Assembly (NCBI RefSeq): GCF_001279585.1
Contig: NZ_LGEC01000059.1
Span: 1 to 64,000 of the forward strand
Source: Nocardiopsis sp. NRRL B-16309
GTDB lineage: Bacteria; Actinomycetota; Actinomycetes; Streptosporangiales; Streptosporangiaceae
Length of the DNA: 64,000 nucleotides
Reading direction: 5' to 3'
The notes beneath the pieces are model-generated. The model ran no database searches. It had not been told where the DNA came from and worked only from the letters and a program-made list of their open reading frames with translations. Shown here piece after piece: positions 18,045-27,556 of the stretch. The translations under genes were made by a program, and so were the position numbers. Numbering within the stretch: position 1 is the stretch's first letter; each line of letters opens with the position of its first letter.

Positions 18045-19805
18045 TCATCTGTGGAGGTCACGGACCCTGAGCGTGCGCAGGCGGTTGAGCGTGGCGGCGA
18101 TCTCGAACCGGCGCGGCAGGGCGTAGTCGCCGCCGAAGTCGCCGCCGAGCAGGGTGACCCCGTCCGCGGCCAGGGCCCGGTCCAGGGCGTCGAGGGCCTC
18201 CGCGAGGGTGCGGGTGCCGTCCAGGTGGCCGCCGCGCACGAGTGCGCGCAGGGCCAGACCGGCCCCGGTGATCTGTCCGGGGTCGACGAACTGTTCGAGG
18301 GCGCGGACGTCGATGTCGCTGTCACCGAAGACCAGCACGTCCATGTCTCGGCGCTTGATCCTGCCCCGGCCGCGCGCGGTGCTGTCGTCCACCGACCCCG
18401 GGTCGACGACACGGGCGCGGGGCATGGCGAAGTCGGCGTCGGCGCGGTCGTGCGCCAGCGCGCGGGCCCGGGCGGTGACGTCGTGCGGGTGGTAGGCGTC
18501 GAGCATGACGACCAGGTCGGCGACGTCGAAGTAGTCCCCGCTTCCGCCCATGACGAGGACGGTGGACACGCCGTGCTCGCGGTGGAGCGGGCGGACCAGG
18601 TCGATGAACGGGATCAGCGGCTCGCGGTCGCCGTGGACGAGGGCCTGCATGCGCTCGTCGCGGATCATCAGGTTGGTGGCGGTGGAGTCCTCGTCCACCA
18701 GCAGGGTGCGGGCGCCCGCCTCGACGGCCTCGCAGATGTTGGCGGCCTGGGAGGTGGACCCGGAGGCGTTCTCGGTGCGGAAGTCGCTGGTGTCCGCGCC
18801 GGTGGGCAGGTTGCGCACGAACGCGCTGACGTCGGTCCGTTCGACCCGGCGACCCTCCTCGGCGCGGATCTTGACGGCGTCGTCCCGGGTGACGACGAGT
18901 TCGCGGCCGTCGCCGGGCACATGGTCGTAGACGCCGCGTTCCAGGGCGTGCAGGAGGGTGGACTTGCCGTGGAAGCCGCCGCCGACGATCAGCGTGATGC
19001 CCTCGGGGACGCCCATGCCCGTGACGGTGCCGCGGTGCGGCAGGTCGACGCTGACCCGCAGGGACTCGGGTGAGTCGAAGGGGACGGCTCCGCTGGTGAG
19101 GGGCTCGTCGCTGACGCCGCTGCGGCGGGGCAGGACCGCGCCGTCGGCCACGAACGCGACCAGGCCGCGCTCGGCGAGCCCGGAACGCAGCGCCACGGTG
19201 TCGGCGACGCTGTCGGCGAAGGCGACCGCCTCCGCCTCGTCGATCTCCTCCCAGTCGAGGTCGTCGACCAGGTCCGGCAGGGTGCGGCAGAACTCGCGCT
19301 CGGCCCCGCGGCCGTCGATGCGCCGCCCGTGGCCGGGCAGGTCGATGCCGATCCGCAGGTCGAAGCCGCCGTCGGTGAGACGGCAGGAGGAGCGTTCGAT
19401 GACCTCCTGGCCGCCGGTGTCGATCTTGAGCAGCGACCCCTTGAGGAGGCGGCGGGCCCGGCGGCCCAGGTAGTCGGCGGTGGCGCGGCGGCGGACCGGG
19501 TCGCCCCAGGCGCTCTTGGGGATGCCGCTGTCGGGCACGAGCACCCGCACCCGCGAGGGCGGGGCGAAGGGGTCGGCCTGCACGCGCTCCACGGTCAGGG
19601 TGAAGTCGCCGAAGTCCCAGTCGCCCTTGAGGGTCTTGTAGCGGCCGTAGGACGCGCCGTCCATCTTGAGCAGTTCGGACGAGAGCCGCGCGTCGTCGCG
19701 CACGCCCCGGATGGGTTCCGGCTCGGGCCTGCGCCCGCCGCCCCCGCCGCCACGACCGCCGCCGTGGCGGCCGCCCCGGCCGCCGCCTCCGTCGCGTCCC
19801 GCCAT
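18045..19805 (-). CDS. ABC-class ATPase (PF09818-type)
   Basis: A 586-aa predicted ATPase of the ABC class. A Gly/Arg-rich tail (residues 1-30) may bind nucleic acid. The conserved DYLGRRAR region follows, then the P-loop GGGFHGKSTLL and the characteristic Walker B block LLVDEDSTATNLMIRD. No membrane segments are present. The family is widespread, but its cellular role is unknown to me. ATG start with AAGGGGGC upstream. It is separated from the PAC2 gene by 87 bp. Confidence 0.85.
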   Translation of the reverse strand: MAGRDGGGGRGGRHGGGRGGGGGGRRPEPEPIRGVRDDARLSSELLKMDGASYGRYKTLKGDWDFGDFTLTVERVQADPFAPPSRVRVLVPDSGIPKSAWGDPVRRRATADYLGRRARRLLKGSLLKIDTGGQEVIERSSCRLTDGGFDLRIGIDLPGHGRRIDGRGAEREFCRTLPDLVDDLDWEEIDEAEAVAFADSVADTVALRSGLAERGLVAFVADGAVLPRRSGVSDEPLTSGAVPFDSPESLRVSVDLPHRGTVTGMGVPEGITLIVGGGFHGKSTLLHALERGVYDHVPGDGRELVVTRDDAVKIRAEEGRRVERTDVSAFVRNLPTGADTSDFRTENASGSTSQAANICEAVEAGARTLLVDEDSTATNLMIRDERMQALVHGDREPLIPFIDLVRPLHREHGVSTVLVMGGSGDYFDVADLVVMLDAYHPHDVTARARALAHDRADADFAMPRARVVDPGSVDDSTARGRGRIKRRDMDVLVFGDSDIDVRALEQFVDPGQITGAGLALRALVRGGHLDGTRTLAEALDALDRALAADGVTLLGGDFGGDYALPRRFEIAATLNRLRTLRVRDLHR

Positions 19806-19967
19806 CAGTGCCCCCTTGGTGTTCGATTCACGTCTGCCGCCAGGTTAGGGCGTTCGGCGACCCGCCGCCGAGGGCCTGTGGACAACCCGCGTGCCGCACC
19901 GGAACCGGTCGGTCGCACGGCGGCCGTGCGTCTCCCGTGCCGGGCACGACCCTCGTCGCGCCGTGCC

Positions 19968-20273
19968 TCAGAGATCCTGGACGGCGAGGTCCAGGGCGGT
20001 CCGCCACGCCCGGTCACCGCGCAGGAAGGCCTCGAACACCGGGCGGACCTGTGCCAGGTCGTCGGCGAGGGCCTGGTACTGCTCCCCGTCCCGGTACTCG
20101 ACGGCGAAGCGCCCCTCGGGTGCCGCCTGGCCGGTGGCCGTCTGCACGAACCCGCCCGCCTCGTCCTCGAGGATGGTGGAACAGGTCCGGGCACCGATCC
20201 GCTCCAGCACCCACCGGACGTCCTCCGGGGCCGGGCCGTACACCAGGACGTCCTCGTAGAGCCGCAGGGTCAT
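19968..20273 (-). CDS. Hypothetical protein, about 101 aa
   Basis: I do not recognise it. From ATG 20273 it reads MTLRLYEDVLVYGPAPEDV with balanced composition (acidic, few arginines), unlike the arginine-rich extension upstream, so the extension is rejected. A GTG 30 bp upstream with GGGAACC is an alternative start. No signal peptide or membrane helix. Confidence 0.6.
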   Translation of the reverse strand: MTLRLYEDVLVYGPAPEDVRWVLERIGARTCSTILEDEAGGFVQTATGQAAPEGRFAVEYRDGEQYQALADDLAQVRPVFEAFLRGDRAWRTALDLAVQDL

Positions 20274-20469
20274 GGCGTTCGCGTTCCGGGGGAAGTGCAC
20301 GGTTCCCGGTTGGGGGCCGTCATGGGACCCCGCACGCATCGCTCCACGCGGCGCACAACACGCGGCCTGGATCGGAAGGTCCGGGCGGCCGGGCTCCGCG
20401 GTGCGCCGGGGACCGAGGGCGGGCGTACGGGTGCGGACCGGCGGGTCCGGCCAGGCCCGGGGCACAAAG

Positions 20470-20504
20470 AAGATCGGCCCCGGGGCAGAACCGGGGCCGA
20501 TCTT
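20470..20504 (-). terminator. Terminator with U-rich tail (leftward)
   Basis: 14-bp arms (20470-20483, 20491-20504) and a 7-nt loop. On the minus strand the stem is followed by a short T-rich stretch (cttctttg). It would end transcripts of the 20604-20909 gene. Confidence 0.7.
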
Positions 20505-20562
20505 GGAAACGCCCCTGCCATGCCGACACCAAGGGGGTGTGCCGGGCTACCGCTGGGGCGCC

Positions 20563-20591
20563 GCACCTCTCCGGGAGGGGTGGAGAGGTGC
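20563..20591. terminator. Hairpin after the frameshifted gene
   Basis: Perfect 10-bp arms (20563-20572, 20582-20591) lie 13 bp downstream of the stop codon at 20604. A second stem-loop is immediately beyond. Confidence 0.5.
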
Positions 20592-20603
20592 CTTGGTTCA
20601 TTC

Positions 20604-20909
20604 TTACCGGAAGTAGAGGTCCTGCGCGGGGGAAACCTTGATTCCGTAGGCCTGGAGTTCCCGTTCGACGGCGGCGGCCGTCTCGCGGGCGTCGGACGAG
20701 CCGGAACACGCGGCGTGCGCCCCGCCGCCAGGACGACGCCGTAGCCCTCGTCCGGGGCGGCCCGGCCGGTGGCGTCGACGCGCCCCGGCGGCGCGGGCCC
20801 GGGTGGGGAGCCCGGACAGCGCGGGGCGCACCGTGTCGGCCTCGGGCACGGGGGACGCGCCCTCCAGCACGTTGCACGGGACGTCGACGAACACCAGTGC
20901 GAAGTCCAC
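20604..20909 (-). pseudogene. Small gene with probable compensating frameshifts
   Basis: The N-terminal part (GTG 20909; VDFALVFVDVPCNVLEG) and the C-terminal part (RETAAAVERELQAYGIKVSP to DLYFR) share one frame. The middle of that frame turns into an R/G-rich string typical of the wrong frame, while a neighbouring frame reads PGRVDATGRAAPDEGYGV and AAGRT there. This suggests two offsetting indels, either true mutations or sequence errors. If intact it would be about 101 aa, cytoplasmic and of unknown function. Confidence 0.5.
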
Positions 20910-20941
20910 GGCGCCATGATGGCAGACGCCGCTCTCGAACG

Positions 20942-21367
20942 CTAGTTCGACACGGTGGCGCGCAGAGCCCGGTCGTGCTCGTCCACGGGCGGGTCGTCCA
21001 GGGACCCGACGAAGACCGCGACGAGCTGCCCGCCCTGGTCCGCGACCTCCTCCAGGAGCGCACGCCAGTGCATCAGGTTCGGGTGCTCGAACTCGGTGCA
21101 CGCCTCGGCCGGGGACAGTTCGGCGACGGCCGTCTCCAGCTGCCCGCGGGAGAGCGGGTAGGTGGCGGTGCCCGAGGCGTGGCCCACCACGCGGGCCAGG
21201 ACGATGGCCGGGAGGTAGTTGCCGCCCGCGTTGGTCAGCCCGAAGGTCGTCTCGCCGTCGCGGACGACCCCCACGGCGAAGGCCGCGGGCCGTTCCCATC
21301 CCGGATGGGAGCTCTCCATGCGCTCGCGCGCGGCGATGATCTCTTCCTTGGTGGCCCACTGCTCCAT
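20942..21367 (-). CDS. Hypothetical protein, 141 aa
   Basis: ATG 21367 (MEQWATKEEIIAARERMESS) follows AAGGGGCG. The long ORF extension upstream is arginine-rich and rejected. The protein is soluble with a helical N-terminus and phrases FGLTNAGGNYLPAIVLARV and LMHWRALLEEV. I do not recognise the family. It sits between the frameshifted small gene and dispersed repeat copy B, all leftward. Confidence 0.65.
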   Translation of the reverse strand: MEQWATKEEIIAARERMESSHPGWERPAAFAVGVVRDGETTFGLTNAGGNYLPAIVLARVVGHASGTATYPLSRGQLETAVAELSPAEACTEFEHPNLMHWRALLEEVADQGGQLVAVFVGSLDDPPVDEHDRALRATVSN

Positions 21368-21402
21368 GGCACCCGCCCCTTCTCTCGCTCGGACCCCGAC
21401 AC

Positions 21403-21487
21403 TAGGGCATGTTCCGCGGACACCCGCCCCCGCTGCGCGGCGCCTCGGCGGCCCTCCCGCGGCATTCCCATCGGTCGGCTGGGAACC
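21403..21487. repeat. Dispersed repeat, copy B
   Basis: It matches copy A at 9243-9325 over about 80 bp, with cores ATGTTCCGCGGACAC and GCTGCGCGGCGCC followed by a shared CATTCCCATCGGTCG-like end. It lies between lysA and the 141-aa gene. Nature unknown. Confidence 0.6.
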
Positions 21488-21552
21488 CCCGGCTGTTCCT
21501 TCGGCCTCGGGAGAGCACCACTGGACACCCCTCCCGTCGTCCGCCGCCACGC

Positions 21553-22905
21553 TCAACGGACGTCCGCGACGCGGTTCCGCCTCTCGCGGCGGGCGGCCTG
21601 CACGGAACAGCCCTGGCGCGGGCCCAGCACGACGGCCTCCCCGTCGACGTCGCGACGCGTGAGGTCGGCGTAGGTCTCGCGTCGAACGACCTCACGGGCC
21701 CGGCCGTCGCGGCACAGGACCACCGGGGGCCGGCGCGCGCCGTTGTAGTTGTTGGCCAGGGAGTAGCAGTAGGCGCCGGTCACGGGCACGGCGACGACGT
21801 CGCCGGGACGCGGGTCGGCGAGCGGGACACCGGCACTGAGCCGGTCGCCGGACTCGCAGTGCCGCCCGACCAGGTGGCAGGGGTCGCCGCCGCCGACCCG
21901 CGCGGCCACGACCGCCTCGAACCGCTGCCCGTACAGGGCCACCTCCATGTTGTCGCCCATACCGCCGTCGACGGCGACGGTGTCCGGCGCGCCGGGCTTG
22001 ACCGTCACGACCCGGTAGAGGGTGGCCCCGGCCTCGGCCACGAGGGACCGCCCCGGCTCGATGATGATCCGCGCGTCGGCGGGCAGACGGGCGCGGGCCA
22101 CGCCGACCAGGGCGTCCAGGTACTCCTCGACGCTGGGCGGGTGGTCGTCGTAGGTGTACCGGGCGCCGAGCCCTCCCCCGAGGTCGTAGACCGCGAACGT
22201 CCCGAGGCCGGCGACGGCTTCCACCGCCCGGGCGAACGGATCGGTGTCCAGGATCTGCGAGCCGACGTGGACATGAACGCCGTCCAGGCGCAACCGGTCG
22301 CTCCTCCGCAGCCGGGCGACCACCTCCCTGGCCCGTTCCGGATCGAAGCCGAACTTGGAGCCGCGCCGACCGGTGGAGACCGCTTCGTGGGTGTCGGGGC
22401 GGATGTCGGGGGTGACACGGACGAGGACGCCCTGCTCCCCGGTGGTGAGGCGTTCGAGCCGGTCGATGTCGTCGTCGTTGTCGATGACGACGAGCCCGGC
22501 ACCGGCGCCGAGCGCGTCGCGCAGGTCCTCGTCGGTCTTGGCGTTGCCGTGCACCACCAGCCGCGCCGGGTCCGCGCCCGCCCGCAGCGCAACGGCGAGC
22601 TCGCCGCCGCCGACGACGTCGATGCCCAGACCCTCCTCGACCAGCACCCGCTCGATCGCCGTGCAGGGGAAGGCCTTGGAGGCGAACACCACCCGGGAGT
22701 CCGGCCACCGCTCGGCCAGCCCCTGGACGTAGCGGCGGGCGCGGGCGCGCAGGGCGCCCTCGTCGACGACCATCACCGGTGTACCGAAGCGGTCGGCCAG
22801 ATCCTCGGCGCGGCAGCCGCCGATCACCAGGGATCCGTCGGAGTCGACCGCGCTTCCCGGAGGGAACAGGGAGAGCGGTGCGGGCGTGGTGGTCCCCACG
22901 GACAT
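21553..22905 (-). CDS. lysA: Diaminopimelate decarboxylase
   Basis: About 450 aa, a fold-type III PLP enzyme making lysine from meso-diaminopimelate. The PLP lysine lies in FASKAF, followed by HVGSQI, DLGGGLG, EPGRSLV and the substrate-binding CESGDRL. ATG 22905 is preferred because GAGGAAGG precedes it. It stands alone rather than with argS/hom/thrC and may be a second copy. It is divergent from a PucR regulator (101 bp apart), so control by that protein is possible but unproven. Confidence 0.9.
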   Translation of the reverse strand: MSVGTTTPAPLSLFPPGSAVDSDGSLVIGGCRAEDLADRFGTPVMVVDEGALRARARRYVQGLAERWPDSRVVFASKAFPCTAIERVLVEEGLGIDVVGGGELAVALRAGADPARLVVHGNAKTDEDLRDALGAGAGLVVIDNDDDIDRLERLTTGEQGVLVRVTPDIRPDTHEAVSTGRRGSKFGFDPERAREVVARLRRSDRLRLDGVHVHVGSQILDTDPFARAVEAVAGLGTFAVYDLGGGLGARYTYDDHPPSVEEYLDALVGVARARLPADARIIIEPGRSLVAEAGATLYRVVTVKPGAPDTVAVDGGMGDNMEVALYGQRFEAVVAARVGGGDPCHLVGRHCESGDRLSAGVPLADPRPGDVVAVPVTGAYCYSLANNYNGARRPPVVLCRDGRAREVVRRETYADLTRRDVDGEAVVLGPRQGCSVQAARRERRNRVADVR

Positions 22906-23006
22906 GGTCGGGCCTTCCTCGTCGTCGCCGGCCGCCGTACGGCGGTTTCCCCATCCTGATCGGCGCACCCTGGCCAGGCATTGGCGCACACGCTTAAGCT
23001 CGCGTC

Positions 23007-24737
23007 ATGGACTCTTGGATTTCGCCAAACGACGGCGAGGACGCCGAGCCCGGTGCGTCCCTGCGCTCGGTGCTGGAGTCCGTCGGCCCGGTGATGCTCA
23101 CCGTGCTGGACGCGCCGGAGACCGGTGCGCCACGGGCGCCCGTTGGGCGCGGTAGCCCTCCCCCGCGCGAAGCACACCCGGCGGACGGCGGCGAGCGGCG
23201 GGCGGGGCTGGAGGCGCGCGTCCTGCGCACGGTGATCCACGACGCCGCCGACCCCCTCCCCGATGGGACCGGTTCCGTCCTGCTGCTGGTCGGCGCGGAC
23301 GCCGAGGCCCCGCAGACCGTGGAGACCGTGCGCGAGGCGGCCGCCGCCGGGTACGTGGCGGCCGTCGTCAAGCTGCGGGGCGGCAACGGCCGTGTGCTGG
23401 CCAGGGCGGCACGCGCCGCGGGCGTCGCCCTGCTCGCCACGCCCGACGACGCGGCCTGGCGCCAGGTGGACGCGCTGCTGTCGTCCGCGCTCGGGGCCTC
23501 CGGGGCGGGCGAGCGCTCCCCGGGGGCGAACACGGCGTCGGGCGACGAGCTGTTCACTCTGGCCAACGCCCTGGCGGGCGCGGTCGGGGGCCCGGTCGTG
23601 ATCGAGGACCTGGAACAGCACGTGCTCGCCTACTCGACGCTGCCGGGCCAGCCCATCGACGAGTTCCGCCGCCGGGGCATCCTGGACCGGCGCGTCCCGG
23701 TGCTGGCGGAGCAGGTACGGCAGTACCGGGAGGTGCTCAACGCGCCCGGGATGCTGCGGATGCCGCCGCTCGGCGACGAGGAGCTGCCGCGCGCGGCCGT
23801 CGCGATCCGTGCGGGCGACCTGCCCCTGGGCACGATCTGGGTGATCGAGGGCGGCTCCCCGATCGACGCAGCCGGTGAGCGCGCCCTCGCCGACGGCGCC
23901 CGGCTCGCGGCGCTGCACATGCTGCGCCGCCGCAGCGGGCCGGAGATAGAACTGCAGGCGCGCGAGCAGGCTCTGCGGGGCGCGCTGGAGGGCGCCGCGA
24001 GCGAAACCGACACACGCGCCCGGCTGGGACTGTCGGCGGGCACGCCCGTGACCCTGGTGGGGTTGGCGCCGCTGTCGGGGAACGCCGACACCGCCGCCCT
24101 GACCGCGCGGGCGGGCGCGGCCGTGGCCCGGCACTGGTCGGCGGTGCAACCCGAGGCAGCGGTGGCGAGCACGGCGCGCGCGGTCTACGTCCTGGTGCCG
24201 GAGGGGGCGGACGGGGCGGTCCGCCGACTGGCCGCGCAGACGCTGACGGTGGTGGAGAGGGTGCTGGGACTGCGGATGCGCGCGGCGCTGAGCCGACCGA
24301 GCACGGACCTGGGGCAGATCCCCCTGATGCGGGCGGAGACCGACGACATCCTGCGGGTCATCTCGACCGACCCGCGCGCGCCCGAGGTGGCCGAACTGAC
24401 CGACACCCACGCTCGGGTGCTGCTGGCCCACGTGGCGGACGAGCTGGCGCGCCTGCCCCGGCTGCGCCACCCGGGCATCGACGCGATGCTCGCGCACGAC
24501 CGGAACCACGGCACGGCCTACGCCGCTTCCGTTACCGCGTGGCTGGACGCGGTGGGCAGTTTCGGGGACGCGGCACGGCGGATGCACGTCCATCCGAACA
24601 CGATGAAGTACCGGCTGCGCCGCGCCAGGGAGCTGTTCGGACTCGATCTGGACGACGCAGACGACCGGCTCTCGTGCTGGATCCAGCTGCGCCTGGCGAC
24701 GGCCCCGCCCGAGGAATCGCAGGACCGGTCGCCCTGA
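23007..24737 (+). CDS. PucR-family transcriptional regulator
   Basis: A 576-aa regulator. An N-terminal purine-catabolism-regulator-like sensory region (about 1-150) is followed by a GGDEF-like CdaR region (about 330-460) and the C-terminal PucR HTH (YAASVTAWLDAVGSFGDAARRMHVHPNTMKYRLRRA, about 510-555). Its target is unknown. The divergent lysA is the obvious candidate by position only. The last codons (ending QDRSP) lie inside the first unit of a tandem-repeat array, so the C-terminus may have been reshaped by repeat invasion. Confidence 0.85.
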   Translation: MDSWISPNDGEDAEPGASLRSVLESVGPVMLTVLDAPETGAPRAPVGRGSPPPREAHPADGGERRAGLEARVLRTVIHDAADPLPDGTGSVLLLVGADAEAPQTVETVREAAAAGYVAAVVKLRGGNGRVLARAARAAGVALLATPDDAAWRQVDALLSSALGASGAGERSPGANTASGDELFTLANALAGAVGGPVVIEDLEQHVLAYSTLPGQPIDEFRRRGILDRRVPVLAEQVRQYREVLNAPGMLRMPPLGDEELPRAAVAIRAGDLPLGTIWVIEGGSPIDAAGERALADGARLAALHMLRRRSGPEIELQAREQALRGALEGAASETDTRARLGLSAGTPVTLVGLAPLSGNADTAALTARAGAAVARHWSAVQPEAAVASTARAVYVLVPEGADGAVRRLAAQTLTVVERVLGLRMRAALSRPSTDLGQIPLMRAETDDILRVISTDPRAPEVAELTDTHARVLLAHVADELARLPRLRHPGIDAMLAHDRNHGTAYAASVTAWLDAVGSFGDAARRMHVHPNTMKYRLRRARELFGLDLDDADDRLSCWIQLRLATAPPEESQDRSP

Positions 24738-25200
24738 ACCGCACTGGCTCCCGGCCACAGGGCTCCCCCGCAACCCGCCGACGACTCGCGCCGCACCGGT
24801 CAGGGATCCGGCTGCACTGAAGCGCACGGGCCCTGGGAAGAGCGCCGCCTTGGACCCGCCGAGCACACGCATCCCAAGGGGCGCAGGACCGGCCGCCCTG
24901 GACCCCGACAGCAGCGCTCCCCTCCGACCCACCGAACACTCCCGCCCCTGGGAACGCAGGACCGGCCGTCTCGCACCCCGAAGGCCCGAGGTCCCAGCAA
25001 CAGCACTCCGCCCCACTGAACGCTCCCAGCCCTCTGGGAACGCAGGTCTGTCCGCCCTGGATCCGGGGCCCGAGGGCCCAGCAACAGCACTCCCCTCCGC
25101 CCCACTGAACTCTTCCGCCCTGGGAACACAGGACCGGTCGCCCTGAACCCCGGCAACAGCGCTCCCCACCGAACGCTCCCAGCCCTGGGAACGCAGAACC
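24718..25200. repeat. Degenerate tandem-repeat array, units of about 65-86 bp
   Basis: Units begin near 24718, 24878, 24950, 25036, 25122 and 25187, most with GGGAACGCAGGACCGG followed by CCGCCCTGGA-, CAACAGC-CTCCCC- and CACTGAACGCTCCC-like blocks. The units at 24950 and 25036 are both 86 bp. The array starts inside the 3' codons of the PucR gene. The rest of the 830-bp gap to 25567 shows no gene. Confidence 0.75.
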
Positions 25201-25567
25201 GTGGCGCCGACCGGCACCCCCTCTCGTGCGCGGCAGGTGGTGCACGTGCGGCGCGGGTGGCCCCGGGGCACGCCCGAGAGCTCGCGCACGTCCCGTCCGG
25301 GTCGCCATCCCGACCACGGGCGCCGACCCGGGGGTCCCGGCGGGAGAGTTCGTGTGGCGCCCAGAGCGCGCACCGGCAGCGGCCGGGGACCGACGAGAAC
25401 ATTGTCGATCCCGTACAAGCCATGCCGCTTCCTTGAGTGATATCTCCAAGGACTTTGTGGTACCCCTCACACAGGATGGGTGCCAGCCCAGCCGCCTACG
25501 GCAGCGGTCCCCGGCGCGTCTCGCGGCGCGCGTGGCCAGGCTCGCCCCCCGTCACGAAGGAAGAACC

Positions 25568-27322
25568 ATGACAGAGACCCACCAGCCCGACGGCCCCTCC
25601 GACGCGGACGGCGATCCGGGGAACGTCTCGCCCCGTCGCCGCTTCGCGGTCCTCGTGGCCTGCGCGGCGGTGGTCGCGCTGGCCGTCGTGGTGAGCCTCC
25701 TCGTCCCGGCGGACACCGTGCTCCCCACCGGCCGCTGGTGGTCGGTCCTGCCCCCGGTCCTGGCGATCGCCCTGGCCCTGGCGACCCGGCAGATCCTGCC
25801 CGCGCTCTTCGTCGGCATCTGGCTGGGCGCCTGGCTGGTGGAGGGGCTGAGCACGCAGGGCCTGGTGACGTCGCTCCTGGACTCCGCCGGCGTCTACACC
25901 GTCGACGCCATCGCCGACCCCGACCACGTGATGATCATCGTGTTCACGCTGATGATCGGCGGGCTGGTCGGCGTCATCCGCCGCAACGGGGGCACCGACG
26001 GGATCGTGCACCTGGTGACGCGGTGGGCGTCGACGCCGCGCCGGGGGCAGCTGGCCACCGGCGGACTGGGCGTGGCCGTGTTCTTCGACGACTACGCCAA
26101 CACGCTGGTGGTCGGCAACACGATGCGCCCGATCCTGGACCGGCTGCGCGTGTCGCGCGAAAAGCTCGCCTACCTGGTCGACTCCACCGCCGCGCCGGTC
26201 GCGACGCTGGCCCTGCTGTCCACCTGGATCGGGTTCCAGGTGGTGCTGATCGACGACGCCGTCGCCGACACCGGGCTGGCGCTCAACGGCTTCGCGGTCT
26301 TCGTGGAATCGCTCAAGTACGCCTTCTACCCGATCCTGGCGATCGGCCTGGTGTTCGCCATCGCGCTGACCGGGCGCGACTTCGGTCCGATGCTGCGGGC
26401 GGAGCGGCGGGCCCGCACGACCGGCCAGGTCAGCCTGCACAGTATCGCCCCGGGGGCGGCCGCGCTGGAGGACGAGCTCACACCGCCCGAGCGGACACCG
26501 CGACGCCTGGTCAACGCGCTGCTGCCCATCCTCGTCCTGGTCGCCACCACGGTCGTGGGCCTGTTCGCGACCGGCGAGGGCGCCTCGGTCATCGAGATCA
26601 TCGGGGACGGCGACCCGTTCTCCTCCCTGCTGTGGGGATCGCTCCTGGGGCTGTTGGTCGCCGGAGTGCTCAGTGTGGCGCAGGGGATCCTGACGCTCGC
26701 CGAGGTCGTCACCGCCTGGTTCGCCGGGGTGAAGTCGGTGCTGTACGTCGTCATCATCCTGACCCTGGCCTGGGCGCTGTCGGCGCTGACCGGCGAGCTG
26801 GGGACCGCGGACTTCCTGGCGGGCGCGCTCGGCACCGCACTGCCGGTGTTCCTGCTGCCCGCGCTGCTGTTCGTCATCGCGGCGGCGATCGCCTTCGCCA
26901 CCGGGACCAGCTGGGGGACGATGGGCATCCTCACCCCGCTGGCGGTTCCGCTGGCCTGGGCGGTCCTGGACGCCCAGGGGCTGGCCGCGGCGGAGGGGCA
27001 TCCGATCCTGTTCGCGTCGGTGTCGACGATCCTGGCCGGGTCGGTCTGGGGCGACCACTGCTCCCCGATCTCCGACACGACCGTCATCTCGGCGCTGGCG
27101 TCCCAGTGCGACGTGATCGACCACGTGCGCACGCAGATTCCCTACGCCCTCTTCGTCGCCGGAACGGTGATCGTGTTCGGGCTGCTGCCGGTCGGGCTGG
27201 GACTTCCCTGGTGGGCCGGGCTGGCGCTGAGCGGGGCGGCCACCCTGGGCGGCCTGATGCTGATCGGACGCCGCGTGGACGCCGCCGTCGGCGAGCCCGA
27301 CCCGGTCGGCCCACGGGCGTGA
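25568..27322 (+). CDS. Na+/H+ antiporter, NhaC family
   Basis: A 584-aa polytopic membrane protein with roughly a dozen hydrophobic segments. NhaC-family signatures include FFDDYANTLVVGNTMRPI, VDSTAAPVATLALLSTWIG, ATGTSWGTMGILTPLA and GSVWGDHCSPISDTTVIS. It probably exchanges Na+ for H+ or a related organic solute. ATG 25568 is preferred (AAGGAAG upstream). The longer ORF would run back into repeat DNA. Confidence 0.9.
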   Translation: MTETHQPDGPSDADGDPGNVSPRRRFAVLVACAAVVALAVVVSLLVPADTVLPTGRWWSVLPPVLAIALALATRQILPALFVGIWLGAWLVEGLSTQGLVTSLLDSAGVYTVDAIADPDHVMIIVFTLMIGGLVGVIRRNGGTDGIVHLVTRWASTPRRGQLATGGLGVAVFFDDYANTLVVGNTMRPILDRLRVSREKLAYLVDSTAAPVATLALLSTWIGFQVVLIDDAVADTGLALNGFAVFVESLKYAFYPILAIGLVFAIALTGRDFGPMLRAERRARTTGQVSLHSIAPGAAALEDELTPPERTPRRLVNALLPILVLVATTVVGLFATGEGASVIEIIGDGDPFSSLLWGSLLGLLVAGVLSVAQGILTLAEVVTAWFAGVKSVLYVVIILTLAWALSALTGELGTADFLAGALGTALPVFLLPALLFVIAAAIAFATGTSWGTMGILTPLAVPLAWAVLDAQGLAAAEGHPILFASVSTILAGSVWGDHCSPISDTTVISALASQCDVIDHVRTQIPYALFVAGTVIVFGLLPVGLGLPWWAGLALSGAATLGGLMLIGRRVDAAVGEPDPVGPRA

Positions 27323-27493
27323 TCCCCATCGGTCGAACCTGACCGTCACCAAAGCGGGAGCGACCGCCCGGCCACGGGACATGACCGTGCACCCGGGCAG
27401 GAGCGACCACCGACCCGGACGCAGCCGACCGCCCACCAGAACCTGACAGCACCCGGGCGTGACCGCACGCGCCGCCACCACCCACCCGCGCGG

Positions 27494-27523
27494 CGGCCGT
27501 CGTCGTTCGACCGGCGACGGCCG
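27494..27523. terminator. Hairpin between nhaC-type and phzF-type genes
   Basis: 9-bp arms (27494-27502, 27515-27523) with a 12-nt loop in a convergent gap. It may serve either gene. Confidence 0.45.
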
Positions 27524-27556
27524 TCCACGTCCGGGGCGGGGCCGCGACCGGCGGCG

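Noticed and set aside
24718..25200. CRISPR array
   Set aside because: Unit lengths vary, units are degenerate throughout with no unique spacers, and no cas genes are present.
24532..25470. Long minus-strand ORFs with repeated Gly/Cys/Trp phrases across the tandem array
   Set aside because: They arise because the repeat DNA has no stops on that strand; no ribosome-binding site, and they overlap the true PucR gene antisense.
27323..27493. Possible third degenerate repeat (gggagcgaccg / acccgggc blocks)
   Set aside because: The blocks recur only two or three times with no fixed period, so it is indistinguishable from GC-rich background.
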